Source: Saccharina japonica
Lineage: Eukaryota > Sar > Phaeophyceae > Laminariales > Laminariaceae
Assembly: GCA_008828725.1 (NCBI GenBank)
Contig: MEHQ01003627.1
Coordinates: 213,792 to 277,791, forward strand
DNA length: 64,000 bases
Direction of reading: 5' to 3'
Shown: one piece after another, positions 9,301 through 20,994 of the stretch
Layout: every line of letters begins with the position of its first letter
Numbering within the stretch: the first letter of the stretch is position 1
Notes under the pieces: model-generated
What the model was told of the DNA's origin: nothing
The model's input: the letters and a program-made list of their open reading frames with translations, nothing else
Database searches by the model: none
Program-made: the position numbers and the translations under genes

Positions 9301-10277
9301 TGTGACACGGTAGATAGTTGGTGGAGGTGCGCCAACTATCTGACCTAGTTTTTATCAATAAGACACGCACGTCGAGCCACCAACAAACATGCCACCAGTC
9401 AGATAGAAAGGATGCAAACCTTCACAAAAATTACCGGACGCAGCAGCTAAACTACCTTTAAAATACCTGTAGTTGCTCACTTGAGAAGTATACTAATAGT
9501 CAGTAAAAAATATTGCCTCAGAAGGCAAAAACTAACTGCAAAACCCCTATATACGGTATACCGTGTGGTGAGTCGGTGACATTGTATAGCGACGGACCCT
9601 ATATGGTGCCGGTATGCGCAATGTAGTGATGCTCGAGGTATGATGGAAGGGATGCAGGGACTATCGTGTTGCTGGCTTGGAACCGCAGCTTCTCTCTCTG
9701 CTTAGGAGACGTCTTGTGTTTTAGTAACCCTCTGACGACGAGAAACAAAAAGGGGAAAGCAGGGAAGAGTGAGAGGAGGACTTTGCTTCGAGATATCAAA
9801 GCCCTTGCCGCTCCCTCTGGTAGCCCGCTCGACGGGTAGATATAAATGTCCAGGGAACGTTCCTCTGGTGCTTAGCTATACCTCAGTTATCGCTTATCCT
9901 GACCAAAGGTGTCATACCAATCCTTCTGTGGCATTCTAAAACACTTGAGGAGCTCAACCGGTCAGAAAATATTGCCTCAAAAGGAAAAAAAAAACTATTT
10001 ACAAACCCTATACCTACCGTAGGGTGAGTCGTTGTTGCTGCTGATCACCTCACATCAGTTCATTGATAAATACCATAATGTATCCTGCGACCGAGATGGA
10101 GTTCTTCTAGCTGCGGCGGAGACTCCCTGGTATGTGTCCTTTACCGCCCTAGTGGGAGGGTCAGCGTTGTGGCGACCCCGGTACCGGTTCCGCTGGCGAC
10201 GGCGGCGGCCTCGTAGTAACTGCGGTGACAGAAGTGCCCCTAGAGATGACTACGGTGATGATGGTGCCGGTCCCATG
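9301..10277. other. No gene seen
   Basis: A minus-strand open stretch at 9599-9799 has a hydrophobic run (LLSLFPAFPFLFLVVRGLL) but no ATG start and no splice support. The rest shows nothing recognisable. Confidence 0.3.
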
Positions 10278-10372
10278 CAGTTCGGTTTGGTGCGATTCGG
10301 TTCGGTTCGGTTCGGTTCGGTTCGGTTCGGTTCGGTTCGGTTCGGTTCGGTTCGGTTCGGTTCGGTTCGGTT
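10278..10372 (+). repeat. (GGTTC)n microsatellite
   Basis: About 19 units of the pentamer. Because five is coprime to three, all frames stay open across it, which explains the long ORFs on both strands here (FGSVR... and EPNRT...). They are not genes. Confidence 0.95.
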
Positions 10373-11191
10373 CGATTGGGTTCCATTCGGTTCGATTCTG
10401 TCTATTCTGTGTTTTCTGTTCTGTTCGGTTAGGTTCGGTTTTGTTCCGTTCGGACGGCCACCGCGCCGCCGTCGGCTGCTTAGGCGAGTCGCCTCGAGGA
10501 GGTCCTGTGGAAAGCCCCCCTCGCTCCCCTTCTCCCGATATTCGCACGCCAGCACTACTGTAGCGGCTGCTGCATACCGTACGCGACCAGAAGATCAGCA
10601 TCAGCATCTCCATGTATTATGTCGAGGCTGGAAAGTACACGGGTCAAGGCTCAGCTCAAGCTGTCAGCCCGGCGGTGACATCGTTGACATATCGGTAGTC
10701 ACTGGGCTCATCACTTGAGGCGTTTTATCATGCCTCACTTAACTACCGATTTTGAGAAAAAAAACAAGCTATGTAAGCCACGATACACAACCCCATAGGC
10801 TAGGTATGCATCGTATGAATAATGAGTAAAATACACGCATCGGATCGAAACATATCTGGGTAGTTCATCAGTTGAAGAGTCGGTGAGACGTAATTCGGGC
10901 TCAGTGTTCGACCCATACCACAGTCAGAAGGTCAAGGCCCACGAGCCGTGCTACGGTGACGAGCCCTAATTGCACACCGGGTATGCAAATTACAATCTGC
11001 ACACCTCCACCCTGCTCCCGCTTTCCACCCTGTAGAGCCTTACCAGGCACAACATCCAAGCCCTGATCACGGGCATAGGGTTCGGGTTCGGGTTCGGGCT
11101 CGGGTCGGGTGGGTCGGCGTTAGGCGCACGGCCGAAACCCGATCAAATCGAGGGTTTCCACCCGATCGCCACAGCAAAAAAACAAAGTACG
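10373..11191. other. No gene seen
   Basis: Contains short telomere-like text 'gggttcgggttcgggctcgg' at about 11079-11100, the end of the ORF that overruns the GGTTC array, and otherwise nothing recognisable. Confidence 0.35.
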
Positions 11192-11433
11192 ACGCGTGCT
11201 ACGGCAGAGGTAGCACTTTCGGGCTGAAAGGTTTTCTGAATGACCGGGGTCCTTAACACAAAAATCGTCGTACGGTCATTGTTGCTGATTTTTTCATTTG
11301 CTACTTAGGCCATGGCAATGTTCATCAGGTAGCATTTTCAGTTTCCTCCAAAATCAGTTGTAGGGTGAGTTTTAAAGAGCCTCAAGTGATCACCCTCAGA
11401 AAAAACGTGGTGCAACTCTACCGTAGCATGCAC
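11192..11433. mobile_element. Family K MITE, copy 2
   Basis: Ends 'gcgtgctacggcagaggt' and 'actctaccgtagcatgc' are inverted copies of each other. Internal landmarks shared with 4749-5029 are 'gtccttaacacaaaaatcgt', 'ttaggccatggcaatg' and 'cctcaagtgatcaccctcag'. Confidence 0.65.
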
Positions 11434-11562
11434 CGTACACTAAAAGCAGCATGCACTGAAGGGTGTGCAGATTACAATATGTATACCCGGTGTGCAATTA
11501 GGGTTTCCCGCTCTACTATGATAGAGTTGCACTTTTTGAGCGTTAGCATTTCTCACTGAGAG

Positions 11563-11740
11563 GGGGGGGTGTACTCATGTCGTGCATGGACGTAGTCGTA
11601 TGACCATAGACCCTCGCATCCCTAAAATGGTGAGACGAAACACGTTGGGTTTTCACCAACCAGGCAGACATTACTTGCACCAAGCGCTAAGCGAAACGTG
11701 AGGAGTTGGGCGAGTCGCGCAACATAGAGCGCCTTAAGCG
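11563..11740 (-). mobile_element. Family A retroposon, degraded inverted copy
   Basis: Poly-G then 'tgtactcatgtcgtgcatgg', 'cgtatgaccatagaccctcg', 'gggttttcaccaaccaggca'; it decays after 'gttgggcgagtcgc'. Confidence 0.65.
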
Positions 11741-11831
11741 AGGAGCCTAAGATGAAATAGGTTCTACTCCTGCCGTAGGATGAGTCCCACCTCAACATGC
11801 CAGCCCCACGCTTCTGACATCAACGAAGGAG

Positions 11832-12132
11832 GCGCATGCTACGGTAGAGGTGCACCATGTTTTTGCCTTATAAGGGTGGTCACTTGAGGAGCTTTATACC
11901 TCACCCCAAAAATAATGTTGGAGGGAAACAAAAGTGCTATATATATACCTGGTATATATATATATAATATATACCCGATGAGCAATCCCATGGCTTAAGT
12001 ATGCAATTAAATGGGTATACTTTGCAACACAAGAGAACGAATTTACGACGATTTTGGGTTAAGGAGCCCCGCCATCCAGAAAACGTTTCAGCCAAAATAA
12101 GGTATACCATATACCTCTATCGTAGCACGCGG
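11832..12132. mobile_element. Family K MITE, copy 3
   Basis: Ends 'gcatgctacggtagaggtgc' and 'acctctatcgtagcacgcg'. Order is inverted relative to copy 2: the 'cacttgaggagctttatacc' block comes first and 'gattttgggttaaggagccc' last. A (TA)n run lies inside. Confidence 0.6.
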
Positions 12133-12584
12133 CAAGAACTCACGGGGAAGGAAGAGGCGAGCCCGGCGGCCGGCGACAACCCTGGTCAAGGGGCCTCGTC
12201 AGTATGTCGGAGGTGTCGGGGGGGGGCTGCCCGGTAGCGCGACCCCGCCCTAATTGCAGCACGCGCGCCCGCATCACTCACGCGACAGCACTCATGCCAC
12301 GATTGGCCCTCGATCGCGACATAAAGGGATAAAGGTGCTCTCTGCTTGCGTCTTCGTCGCCTCTCTCCTCCGCTCGCCGCTCGTCTGTGGGTGTTCCAAC
12401 GGGGGCCGCCCCGTCCCCCCCTGTTGGCATCTCGTGAGATTGGTGTATGTTATGGTGTCTCCGGCCCGCCCTAAATGCAGGACGGGTACGTAGGCAACGG
12501 AGTTCGTGACGGATGTCTGTGATCAATTTCAATGTTGTTTGCAGGACGCATGCTACCTTAAGGGAGGGATTGCACCTTGTTAAC

Positions 12585-12890
12585 ATCATTTTCTGAGGTT
12601 ATGGTAATCACTTGATTATAGTATAGGGGTGCACCATGCTACAGAAGTTTCTGAGGTTATGGTAGTCACTTGATTATAGTATAGGGGTGCACCATGCTAC
12701 AGAAGTTTCTGAGGTTATGGTAGTCACTTGATTATAGTATAGGGGTGCACCATGCTACAGAAGTTTCTGAGGTTATGGTAGTCACTTGATTATAGTATAG
12801 GGGTGCACCATGCTACAGAAGTTTCTGAGGTTATGGTAGTCACTTGATTATAGTATAGGGGTGCACCATGCTACAGAATTTTCTGAAGCT
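12585..12890 (+). repeat. 58-bp tandem repeat, about five units
   Basis: Unit starts fall at 12601, 12659, 12717, 12775 and 12833, exactly 58 bp apart. Each carries 'ggggtgcaccatgctacaga' and 'tttctgaggttatggtagtc'. The first and last units differ at single positions and the inner ones look identical. The unit resembles the terminal part of family K. Confidence 0.9.
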
Positions 12891-14821
12891 CCTCACTTGA
12901 TTACAGTATGGGGGTGTGTTATAAGACTGGGCGATACACGGAGCATCCCCTTGCAGACCTGTCTGCTATTTCATGTCCTGGGTGCTACTCACATTCGTGT
13001 AGAATCAAAAGCGAAGGAGAAAAATAGCTTATTTGTTCCAAGAGACGTGATGGCATCTGCCCGGGAGGGCATCATTGTCCTTCCGTTCCTATAATTATCT
13101 CGAATACGAATGCCATCCAAGAAATACGAAAACGGACCAATTACCTATATTGAGGTAATTACCGTCTTTTCAAGCCCATACTATTACAAGTGCACCATGT
13201 TACAGGGTTTCCTGAGGCTACGAGTATGGCAATCACTTTGACGAGCTTTATGTCTCACCCAAAAAAACTGGCTTCGACACTCTCAATACTGTTGGTACCG
13301 CTTCAAACTTCAGAGGGGAGAATTAACCATAAAAAATCGACGACTACAGTCACGGCCACTGCGTGACGAGGGGTTGATACAAACTGGCAAGCGTCCGAGT
13401 CACCAACAATGCAAGGGACAGTCGTGCGACACGGGCGTGGCATGATCCTACCCGTACGTCGGGGCCCTCTCGCTGCTCTTCGACGGTGAGTGACCCTAAA
13501 CATATCATTATTTTGGTCACTATCCATTGAAAACGGGGTAAAAACAATTGCACACTTGACATGATGAGCAATCCTATGGCCTACTTATAGGTTCTGCAAT
13601 GTATCGAAAAATGCTGTCAACACAATAAGGCATGCCGTATTGGGTAGTTCCTTGGTTGAGAAAAAAGCCTCCTCAAGCACAAAATTTTGCCTCAGATAGC
13701 ACAACCAGTGCTACGCCTATAGTAAAACGCTTCGAAACATCGGCACAGACCAATCCCTAACCTCAACCCTAGCCCTAACCTCAACCTTTTGGGGGGGCTC
13801 GAGGTCAGCAGGGGCGGCCGGGCGACTTCGTGGCATATTTTGATGCCGTTTTCCCGAAAAGCCCCGTGGGCCGAAAGGTCAGCCACGATCAATCAGACAG
13901 ACGTTCTGCACAAAAATCGGGGCCTACCCATCTTACATTCAGGGCGAGCCGGTTTCCCCGTATCCCGCTATTTGTAATTGAGGCGTCGCTGTTCCTTTGA
14001 GAAAAAAAGGAACAATAATTCGCCCCTACTTTTTGGCAGAAGAGGTCTGGGCGAGGCAAGTGCTATACTACGCAATACGAAGTATCAACTTCCCCGAGGG
14101 AGCGAGTGGTCAACATGCTAACCAGAGGCAACACGCATAACAACAGTCGTAGTAGGGTCAGCCCCATACTGCCTCATCGTCATATGATACCGCGTCCCTG
14201 GTGCCTTAACATTCTGCTGACCACGTTGTAGAATTTTATGGTAATTTTGGTCAAGGTCGGCTAGGTGTAACTTTAAGAGTTCTCCGGAGATGCGGCGGGT
14301 TAGGTACTTTCCCGAAAATAAGCATTTACGGGGTCCCAGATTGATTGATAGGAGAGAGGACGAGATGCCTTCTCTCTCACTTCTTCTACGCGACGAAATA
14401 CGTGATACCTGGTGCTACTTCTAGCCCTGCCTGATGGCACCCTGGCCTCGAGCTACTCCTCCTCGAGATCGTGCCAAACCGCTTTCACGAGCTGACCAAA
14501 TGCACGTGGTGGCGCACCCCCCCCTCGCCCCTTCCCCCTCCCAAGCTCGCCTCCTACGGGGCACGTTGTCACATTGTCCCCTCGAGTCGTCTCCCCCTCG
14601 ATGGGGGTCACTTTCCATGCGCTTGCAGTGCCGCTGGTGTCGCCGGTCACCTATTTCTCAAGGAGAGGGAGGCCCCCACTACTAGAGGAAGGGGGTCTCA
14701 ATACCAGAGGCAGGGGACCCCCATTAACCAAGGGTAGGGGGGGGGGGGGGGGGGGGGGAGCTCAATTTTGCTTGGCTTAGTCATTTCACCACTGCCCCCG
14801 CATCCCTTTCGAGACGGAGAC
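12891..14821. other. No gene seen; decayed family K material
   Basis: Around 13190-13275 and 13560-13640 family K phrases return ('gtgcaccatgttacaggg', 'gatgagcaatcctatggcc'), so part of this is a large or interrupted K element. At 13755-13790 there are telomere-like 'ccctaacctcaaccctagc' steps. ORFs at 14420-14700 are in GC-rich text without a domain. A long poly-G run lies at about 14739-14758. Confidence 0.35.
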
Positions 14822-15056
14822 AGGGGGGGTGTACTCATGTCGTGCATGGCCGTAGTCGTATGACCATAGACCCTCGCATCCCTCGTACAATGCCGGGACG
14901 GAGCGCGTTGGATTTTCACACCAACCAGGCAGACATTGCTTGCACCAACCGCGAAGCACCGTGAGGTGTTGGGCGAGTCGCAGTGAGGGTGAGCTGCATC
15001 CTGATAAGAACCGCTTGTGAGGCGGACTCGCATATGGATGATAGCCTCCAATGAAT
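14822..15056 (-). mobile_element. Family A retroposon, inverted copy
   Basis: Poly-G, 'tgtactcatgtcgtgcatgg', 'gaccatagaccctcgcatcc', 'aaccaggcagacattgcttg', 'gagctgcatcctgataagaa', 'aggcggactcgcatatggat'. Close to full length without the X block. Confidence 0.7.
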
Positions 15057-15299
15057 TGATTTGCGTTCTGGACGGAGCAGGGCGGGGCGCATACAGAGGC
15101 AGGGGGTCCCCGTTACTAGAGACAGCCCCCTCCCATTATCAGAGGTAGGGGGCCCCCAATCCAGAGGAAAGGGACCCCCAATACTAGCGATTGCCCCCCC
15201 CCATAACCAGAGGTAGGAGGCCCCCATTACGAGAGGCAGGGAGTTCCCCAAGTCCGCAGGCAGTGCCCCCCATCCCAGAGGCAAGGCGCCCCATAACAG
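15057..15299 (+). repeat. Short purine-rich tandem repeat ('accagaggcagggggccccc')
   Basis: About eight loose units of 'ccagaggcagggggtcccca', some starting in the block at 14690-14730. Noncoding. Confidence 0.5.
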
Positions 15300-16345
15300 G
15301 AGGGGGGGGGGGGCGTACTCATTTGTTGCTTGCCTTAGTCATTTGACCATTGACCACGCATCCCTTTCGAGATTCGAGACGGAGCACCGTTCCTATTCCT
15401 AATAGAGACACCTCCAACACTTGGGCGCTCATTACGTTTGTTTCCATATATTACAAGAAACTTTTGCTAATCTTATCCCCTGCCTGTTTCGCCGCCTGTG
15501 GCCACCATCTATCTTCCTAAGATAGCGATCGTTTTATCGCTACTATTTAGTGTGCCAACTGCCCATGTCACACTCGTCTTTCTCATTCTCCTCCTCTACC
15601 ATCCCTTTCCTCCTTGTACCTTTCACATTCTCCCACTATGTGAATTTCTACTCTCTATGGCTTTGCCACATGGGCCATCCTGTGCATCTACTTCCTCCTC
15701 CTCCGGCTACTGGTATACCTACTTTCTTCTTTCTGGCAGGTCCAGGTCCCCTACACGAAATCGCAGTTTCAGTTTTTTTCGCGAAGTCCATTGGGCCGTG
15801 CAGATACCTTTTTTCATTCCTATTCTTTCTCTCAACCCCCCGTATATCTCTAAGTGTTCTTCCCCTTCCACTTTCTTTCTTAGCGCTAGCCTTTCCCTTC
15901 TTTCTATCCTTTATTTTCCTTCTGTCTTGTATCCGCTAAATTTCTCTAATGGCCAGCATCTCTTTTTGGTTCCTATATCCTTCCATACTTTCTCGACTAC
16001 GCTACCCACCTGTATTCCAGCTTCCCCTTTGGTTACTTTCTCCATACAGCTTTAATCAGCTATGGCTGGTAACCTCTCTATTTGGCATGTTCTTTACTTT
16101 TATATTGTCATTTCAACTTACGCACGTCTCTATTTTGTCTTAAGTGAGGTACATTCCCAGTTCTGCTCTCAATACTGTATTACTCGTCGTACTTGAGCAT
16201 CCTAGTACTTTTTTAGCTGCTGTCATCTGTACTGTTTCCAGCTGTTTTACGAGCTTCGCATTCCCTTCCCATACTTCTCCTGCATATTCTAGCTTTGGTA
16301 CAATCACATTCATCAGTATACATCTCTTAATTCTAGTGTCAAGGT
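15300..16345 (-). mobile_element. Family B LINE (non-LTR retrotransposon), 5'-truncated, copy 1
   Basis: Sense is minus. The 3' end (low coordinates) reads 'tggtcaaatgactaaggcaa', then ATGAGTACGCC and a poly-C run. The 5' part holds the reverse-transcriptase remnant at 16138-16343. Between them the frame is broken by many stops. The 3' region (15316-15545) recurs alone at 25595-25850, 32845-33020, 35560-35712, 40805-41026 and 48688-48925. A second long copy is at 25587-26585. Confidence 0.75.
16138..16343 (-). pseudogene. LINE reverse transcriptase C-terminal relic
   Basis: About 65 residues remain: LDTRIKRCILMNVIVPKLEY, then AGEVWEGNAKLVKQLETVQM and TAAKKVLGCSSTTSNTVLRA followed by ELGMY. 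The pattern (leucine-rich lead, P.LEY..EVW, L..LE..Q, K.LG...T.N..LR.ELG) is the conserved region just after the RT catalytic core of non-LTR elements. A stop follows, then further readable but stop-ridden LINE text (the expected 'plkt..dv' is still traceable). No catalytic FADD motif is left, so it is dead. Confidence 0.8.
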
Positions 16346-16760
16346 GGGGGGGGGGGGTGTACTTATGGCGTTCATGGCCGTAGTCGTACATGGCCATAGA
16401 CCCTCGCATTCCTACACAGCCGCGGGACGGAGCACGTTGAGCTTTCACCAGGGGGCAGACAGTGCTTGCACCAACCGCGAAGCGCCGTGAGGTGTTGGGC
16501 GAGTCGCGTGAAGGGTGAGCTGCATCCTACCAGAGCAGGGGGGGGGCGTACTCATTGTTGCTTGCCATTAGTCATCTGCCATTGACCAGAGGCAGGGGGG
16601 GGGTGTACTTCATTGTCATGAATGGCCGTAGTCGTATGACCATGGGGGGGGGGCGGGGGGGGTGTACCATAGGGGGGGGGGGGGGGGGCGGTGTAACTCA
16701 TGTCTGATGCCGGCCGTAGTCATATGATCATAGACCCTCGCATGGGGGGGGGGGTTACCA
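16346..16760 (-). mobile_element. Stack of truncated family A/B 3' ends
   Basis: At least four 3' ends follow each other, each preceded by a poly-G run: about 16346-16525 (A), 16541-16590 (B), 16597-16650 (A), 16676-16745 (A). Each begins with a variant of GTACTCATG and is cut at a different length. This is what repeated insertion into one another's poly(C) tails would leave. Confidence 0.6.
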
Positions 16761-16950
16761 GAGGTACCCCGCCCCCCCGATACCAGAGGTCCGATAGCCT
16801 CGGAGCCCCAACAGCCTGCGCCGCGTCAGATCACAGCTGCTCAGGAGGAGACCTTGACCCACTTCTACGTCGTAGCACCACACTGCCGGCGAGGCGCGCC
16901 CGACCCCCTGTCCCTGTGTGATTCTACATTTCTCCGTAGGCCGTAGCTCT

Positions 16951-17309
16951 ATTACGGGGGACCATCATAGTAAATAAAACCAGATATTGTTAGTAAAAAA
17001 TGGCAATTGTATAGGTTTTAGTGTGTAGCATAGGTCCTATTTAGGGTCGTTCTTATCGAGCAACTTTTTTCCAAAATTTCCAAATAATTTTTTCGCGCAA
17101 TTTTTAGGACTTCCATATTTTCCAAAAATAATTTACAAATTTTGGAATGCGAAGCCTTCCAAATGTTTTGCCCTCTGTAAAAATTCCAAATTTCCAAATA
17201 AATCCTGTTTTTTCTCGATTTTCCTCGTATTTTTTTTGGAAAACTTATTTGGAAATTTTGGAAAAAAGTTGCTCGATAAGAACGACCCTTACTACGGTCC
17301 TCCGTAATA
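16951..17309. mobile_element. Family D MITE, interrupted by a Harbinger-like MITE
   Basis: Left end 'attacgggggaccatcatag' and right end 'ctacggtcctccgtaat' are inverted repeats. The normal D element is about 100-110 bp, and here it is split at 17044-17288 by a second element. Family D copies also lie at 29610-29705, 30896-30995, 35064-35168, 38609-38722, 39679-39790 and 49330-49452. Confidence 0.7.
17044..17288. mobile_element. PIF/Harbinger-like MITE with TTA target duplication
   Basis: A 245-bp element with near-perfect inverted ends of about 45 bp: left gggtcgttcttatcgagcaa, right ttgctcgataagaacgaccc. TTA flanks both sides (17041-17043, 17289-17291). Removing the element and one TTA restores a normal family D end ('cctatttactacggtcc'). 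A 3-bp TTA/TAA duplication is typical of PIF/Harbinger; the superfamily is inferred from that alone. No transposase. Confidence 0.8.
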
Positions 17310-20235
17310 GTGCTGTAGTACTGCTGTATTTGTTGTTGGTTATATGCCGCATGATTTAGATTATGAATGGGAAATAGCGGGCGCGCCGCAAGTACAGAAT
17401 TGTTTGAAAACAAGTGAACTGGATACATGTACGAGTATGTATATAAACGAAAGCCCAACACTTGTTGTATAAGATACCCGCAAGGAGAGAGAATCCGTTC
17501 AAAAGCGACCGGTGGGGTGACATAGAAGAAGCGATTACGAGGAGAGTCGTACATACAGCAATCTCAACTCGTTCAGCATACGAGCCGTACGCCCTTCTCG
17601 TTTCGGGGAAAACTGGCGCGGAAAGCCGTTCTATATCATCATAGAGTGTGATATCCTTGCTGTCCGCTGTGCGTACACGCGTACACACACACACGTGATA
17701 TACCGGTACCGGTTATACATGGTGATACGTGTCGTATACGTATCTTTCGATATTTTTTCGCGATCCAAGCAACTCGAGGCGTCGGAAGCGAATTGCTCGG
17801 ATGGGAGTTTGGGACGCAGAGTGAGTGCGGAATGGACGCAGGAGGAGATCACAGGAGATATACGCGAGTAGGAGGCGTATATAGGACACATGATAGAGGC
17901 TGCGGACGCGGTTATTGACGTACACGTCTAAAGTTACGGCGAAATTTCGACCGTTTCGTGTTTTTTTTAATGTCGTGAAAATCAAAGATATCGGCTGACG
18001 GTTGACGATTTAGGGTGTTTTGGCCCGTAAAGGTCAAGGAGGTCAAGACCTCTTTGTGGTCAAGACCTCTTTGTTGTTGTTATAGTCTCCGTTATATCAC
18101 TGATATCAGTAGATAGTGTGAGCATTTCCTTGTCCACTTGTCGGCTTATGACAACAGCAACACCAGTCAAGGGGTCCAGCCGCGGTCTCCTACTCGCGTG
18201 GCATCTTTGTTTGGTGCAAATTGCACATAACGGGCAAAATCGAACCAACAAACGCCTTGAAACGGCAAACAAAAATAAACTCGTACGATCACATACTACC
18301 CGACACAGACAGGAGGAAGGAGCACAGCAGGATGTGGTCTGTTTGGGCAAACCGAGAGACCTCTTGACCTCTTGAGCATCGAACTACTGTAGTAGTTACT
18401 GTTGTCGTAGTGTCGTGGTTTACCAGGTACGTACCTGGTACGTAAAGGGTACGGGAGGGGGCAGCCAGAGACAAGAGGGATACTCTCCAACCTCCGTCTC
18501 CGCTACGTAAATTGTGATCTTCTTTGATCTTTTTGACGTTGAAAATAGACGTGAAAATCTTTAATCTTTTACAAACCGTGAAAAAAAGAAAGATCGGGTG
18601 GTGGGTGGTGGGTGGTGGAGTGGAATGTGGAATGTCGTTGAGAAAGCGTTGAAAATCTTGAAACGTCGTAATTTTGAAACGTGCAATGTGAAACGTACGT
18701 GAGAGGCGGCGGCCGTGGTCTTCGTCTTTGTGCTATATATATACGAGTACTTGCTCTGATCTGGATTATTTTATCTAGGATAAAGTATGGAATAGGGTGA
18801 GAAAATTATTTTCAAAGATACACCGAATAGCTTTGCCGATGCGATTCCCCTACCGAAAAGAGAAAAACAATTTAAAATCCAACTCTCTGTGCGGTTTCTT
18901 CTGGTCAGTTTTTTTTTATTTTTCAGATTTTTTCAACAAAAACACGTTTATTTTGGGTTTTGGTGCGGGAACCACACCTCACCACCAGCAGTGGTCCCTC
19001 CCTAACTCAAACTTCGCCGCGAGAAGGCGGTCACAGAGGGCAGAGGAGGTGAGGGAGATCGATAGAGTTGGGGCTGTACTTGCTGTGCTGGCTTTGGTGC
19101 TGGGAAGGAACTATACCGCCGTATGCCTATCGATACGTGGAGGCAAAAGAGAAAAACGAAACAGCTCGAAAAACTGAAACAGCTTTTTCATTTCCTCTCT
19201 CTCTTCTACGTGCTCTTCTGCTGTGCGGAAAAAGAAAAGCAAGGCAAAAATAGACGGTATTTTACAGGTAATTTTTGGTCAAGTCATCATCGTCATCTCT
19301 CATCTCCCCTGCATGCCTGCTGCGTCCACTTTAGATAGCTCGAACTCGTGCTGACGCTCGTAGCCTCTCTAGTCGAACCGGGAGTACAACGTGGGAGTCG
19401 CGACGTAGTATAGGCAGACACAAGGCGAGCCCGCTCATCGTTCCGAGAGAGGAAGAGAGAGAGCGAGAGGAGAGGGCCGCGCACGGCCTGATAAATTGAG
19501 CGCCAACACCCTTCGTAAAGACTTTTTTTTGCGCCTGCCGAGTTTTCACCAGGAAAATGTGAGTAAAAAAGATTCCCCGTGTGTATTATACCAGTAGTAC
19601 ATGGGCAGCTTGTTTCTCCCGCTCGTGTTCCCCTCTCTCTCTGGCCCTCCCGCGTGCATCTCCGGTTGCTAACGGTAGAGGATGATGGCACCCCAGCTGG
19701 GGCAAGAGGCTTCAACGTGAGCTTGTTTCCCTCTCGCTCTGTGGCGCCATCGCATCAATTCACTCATGTACACGCTCTATACGCGCACCGACCGTGTACG
19801 TACCTCTGCTAAAAAAAATATCACGGTTTGCTTTTTTTCGAGCATTTTTTGCATCACACAAATATCACACATCACCATCCAACACACGCAAGAAAGAGCA
19901 AGCAATCAGCACAGCAAGATAAACATACCCTCTATCGCCACCACAAGGCATATTTCGGAACGCTATCGTAAGTTTACCCAGCACCCAGCAGGCAAGGCAC
20001 CCAGCTTATCGCTATCATCACGCACGGCTACTGTTGCTGCTGCTGTGGCTGTTTACTTGTTCGCTTGGCTGGTTCGTTCATTACGAGCAGCTATCATATA
20101 CTACTCGTACATCAGCAGCAACAACAGGCTCTCCCATAGTATCTCCCGCACATTTTAACTCGCCGATACATCGCGCAAACCTCCTCGGCTCCCAACTCAA
20201 CTCTACCCCTCGCTATACGGACGGTGCTATCTAGG
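17310..20235. other. Mostly unassigned; possible upstream region of the signal-peptide exon
   Basis: No gene recognised. At 18927-19049 the plus strand has acceptor-like TTTTTCAG, an open stretch (including FGFGAGTTPHHQQWS) and donor-like GAGGTGAGG; I cannot assign it. From about 19840 to 20235 the text is C/A-rich with CAC and CAG runs and no stop-free domain, which would fit a 5' leader for the ATG at 20236. Confidence 0.3.
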
Positions 20236-20424
20236 ATGACCGCACGCCGACGGCATCGCTCTGCAGCGGCGCCATCGGCAGCTCCGGCTTCTCCTTCTGC
20301 TTGGAGCAGTGCCTCCGGGCTACCGCTCCTTTTTTTGCTTCTCGTAGCCGGACCAGGGAGCGGAGAGTCCCGCGCTCTACGAGTAACAAATGGGGAAAAC
20401 ATGCAAGAACATCATTTTTCCGAG
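20236..20424 (+). CDS. Candidate first exon with signal peptide (possibly N-terminus of the WSC-CAP gene)
   Basis: ATG at 20236 opens 63 codons ending exactly at a donor (CCGAG followed by GTGAGA), phase 0. The product has a basic N-terminus (MTARRRHRS), an Ala/Pro/Ser stretch, then a hydrophobic core SGLPLLFLLLVAGPGSG typical of a secretory signal, and a polar tail SRALRVTNGENMQEHHFSE. The next credible plus-strand exon starts in phase 0 at 35855, codes for a secreted-type domain and has no start codon of its own, so joining the two is attractive. The intron would be about 15 kb and full of transposons, and intermediate exons may exist. It could equally be a separate gene. Confidence 0.45.
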
Positions 20425-20994
20425 GTGAGAGTTGATGAGGAAACTATACTACAAGTTGTATACCCGGGTATCATTTGCTGTTTGTACCAGGTACAGGGTA
20501 CTCGTAGTTCGTTCTGGTCGTACTCGTCGTAGTACGTAAAAAAACTGCTTGTACGAAGTTACGCATTATAGATGATGGTACGTGGTGAGCTGATGTACAC
20601 GAAGCTCTCCATTGCGACGAGGTATATATGCGACACGAACAGGGCGGAGGGGGTGCATTCTCGTATATATCATGCTTACGAGAGGGTTTATCCTTGTGCA
20701 GCAGTGTGCTGGAAGATGTCGGCGATCACTCTTGTTCTGTCCAGTTCGTTCCCTGCTGCTCCTCTCTTAGCAGTCGGGACACGGCGTATACTTCTCTCTT
20801 GTGTTCTTCGAGTCATCAGTGTTTTCTTATGGGGTCTGTATGCTGATAAGTTTCAGTTTGGTCTATATTTTAGACAAGTTCGGTATGCGGCCTTCCATTA
20901 TACCCGGCATGACCCTCATACCTGGCATATACGAAGCTGCGGTAGGGTTACAGAGCAGTATACAACACGAAACAGCAGTACCCAATATTACGGG
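20425..20994. other. No gene seen
   Basis: Several short ORFs on the plus strand, none with a recognisable domain; if the exon at 20236 is real this is intron. Confidence 0.3.

Noticed and set aside
10032..10718. 228-codon plus-strand ORF and long minus-strand ORFs
   Set aside because: Driven by the (GGTTC)n microsatellite, which keeps every frame open; both strands give matching low-complexity peptides, and the ends show no domain.
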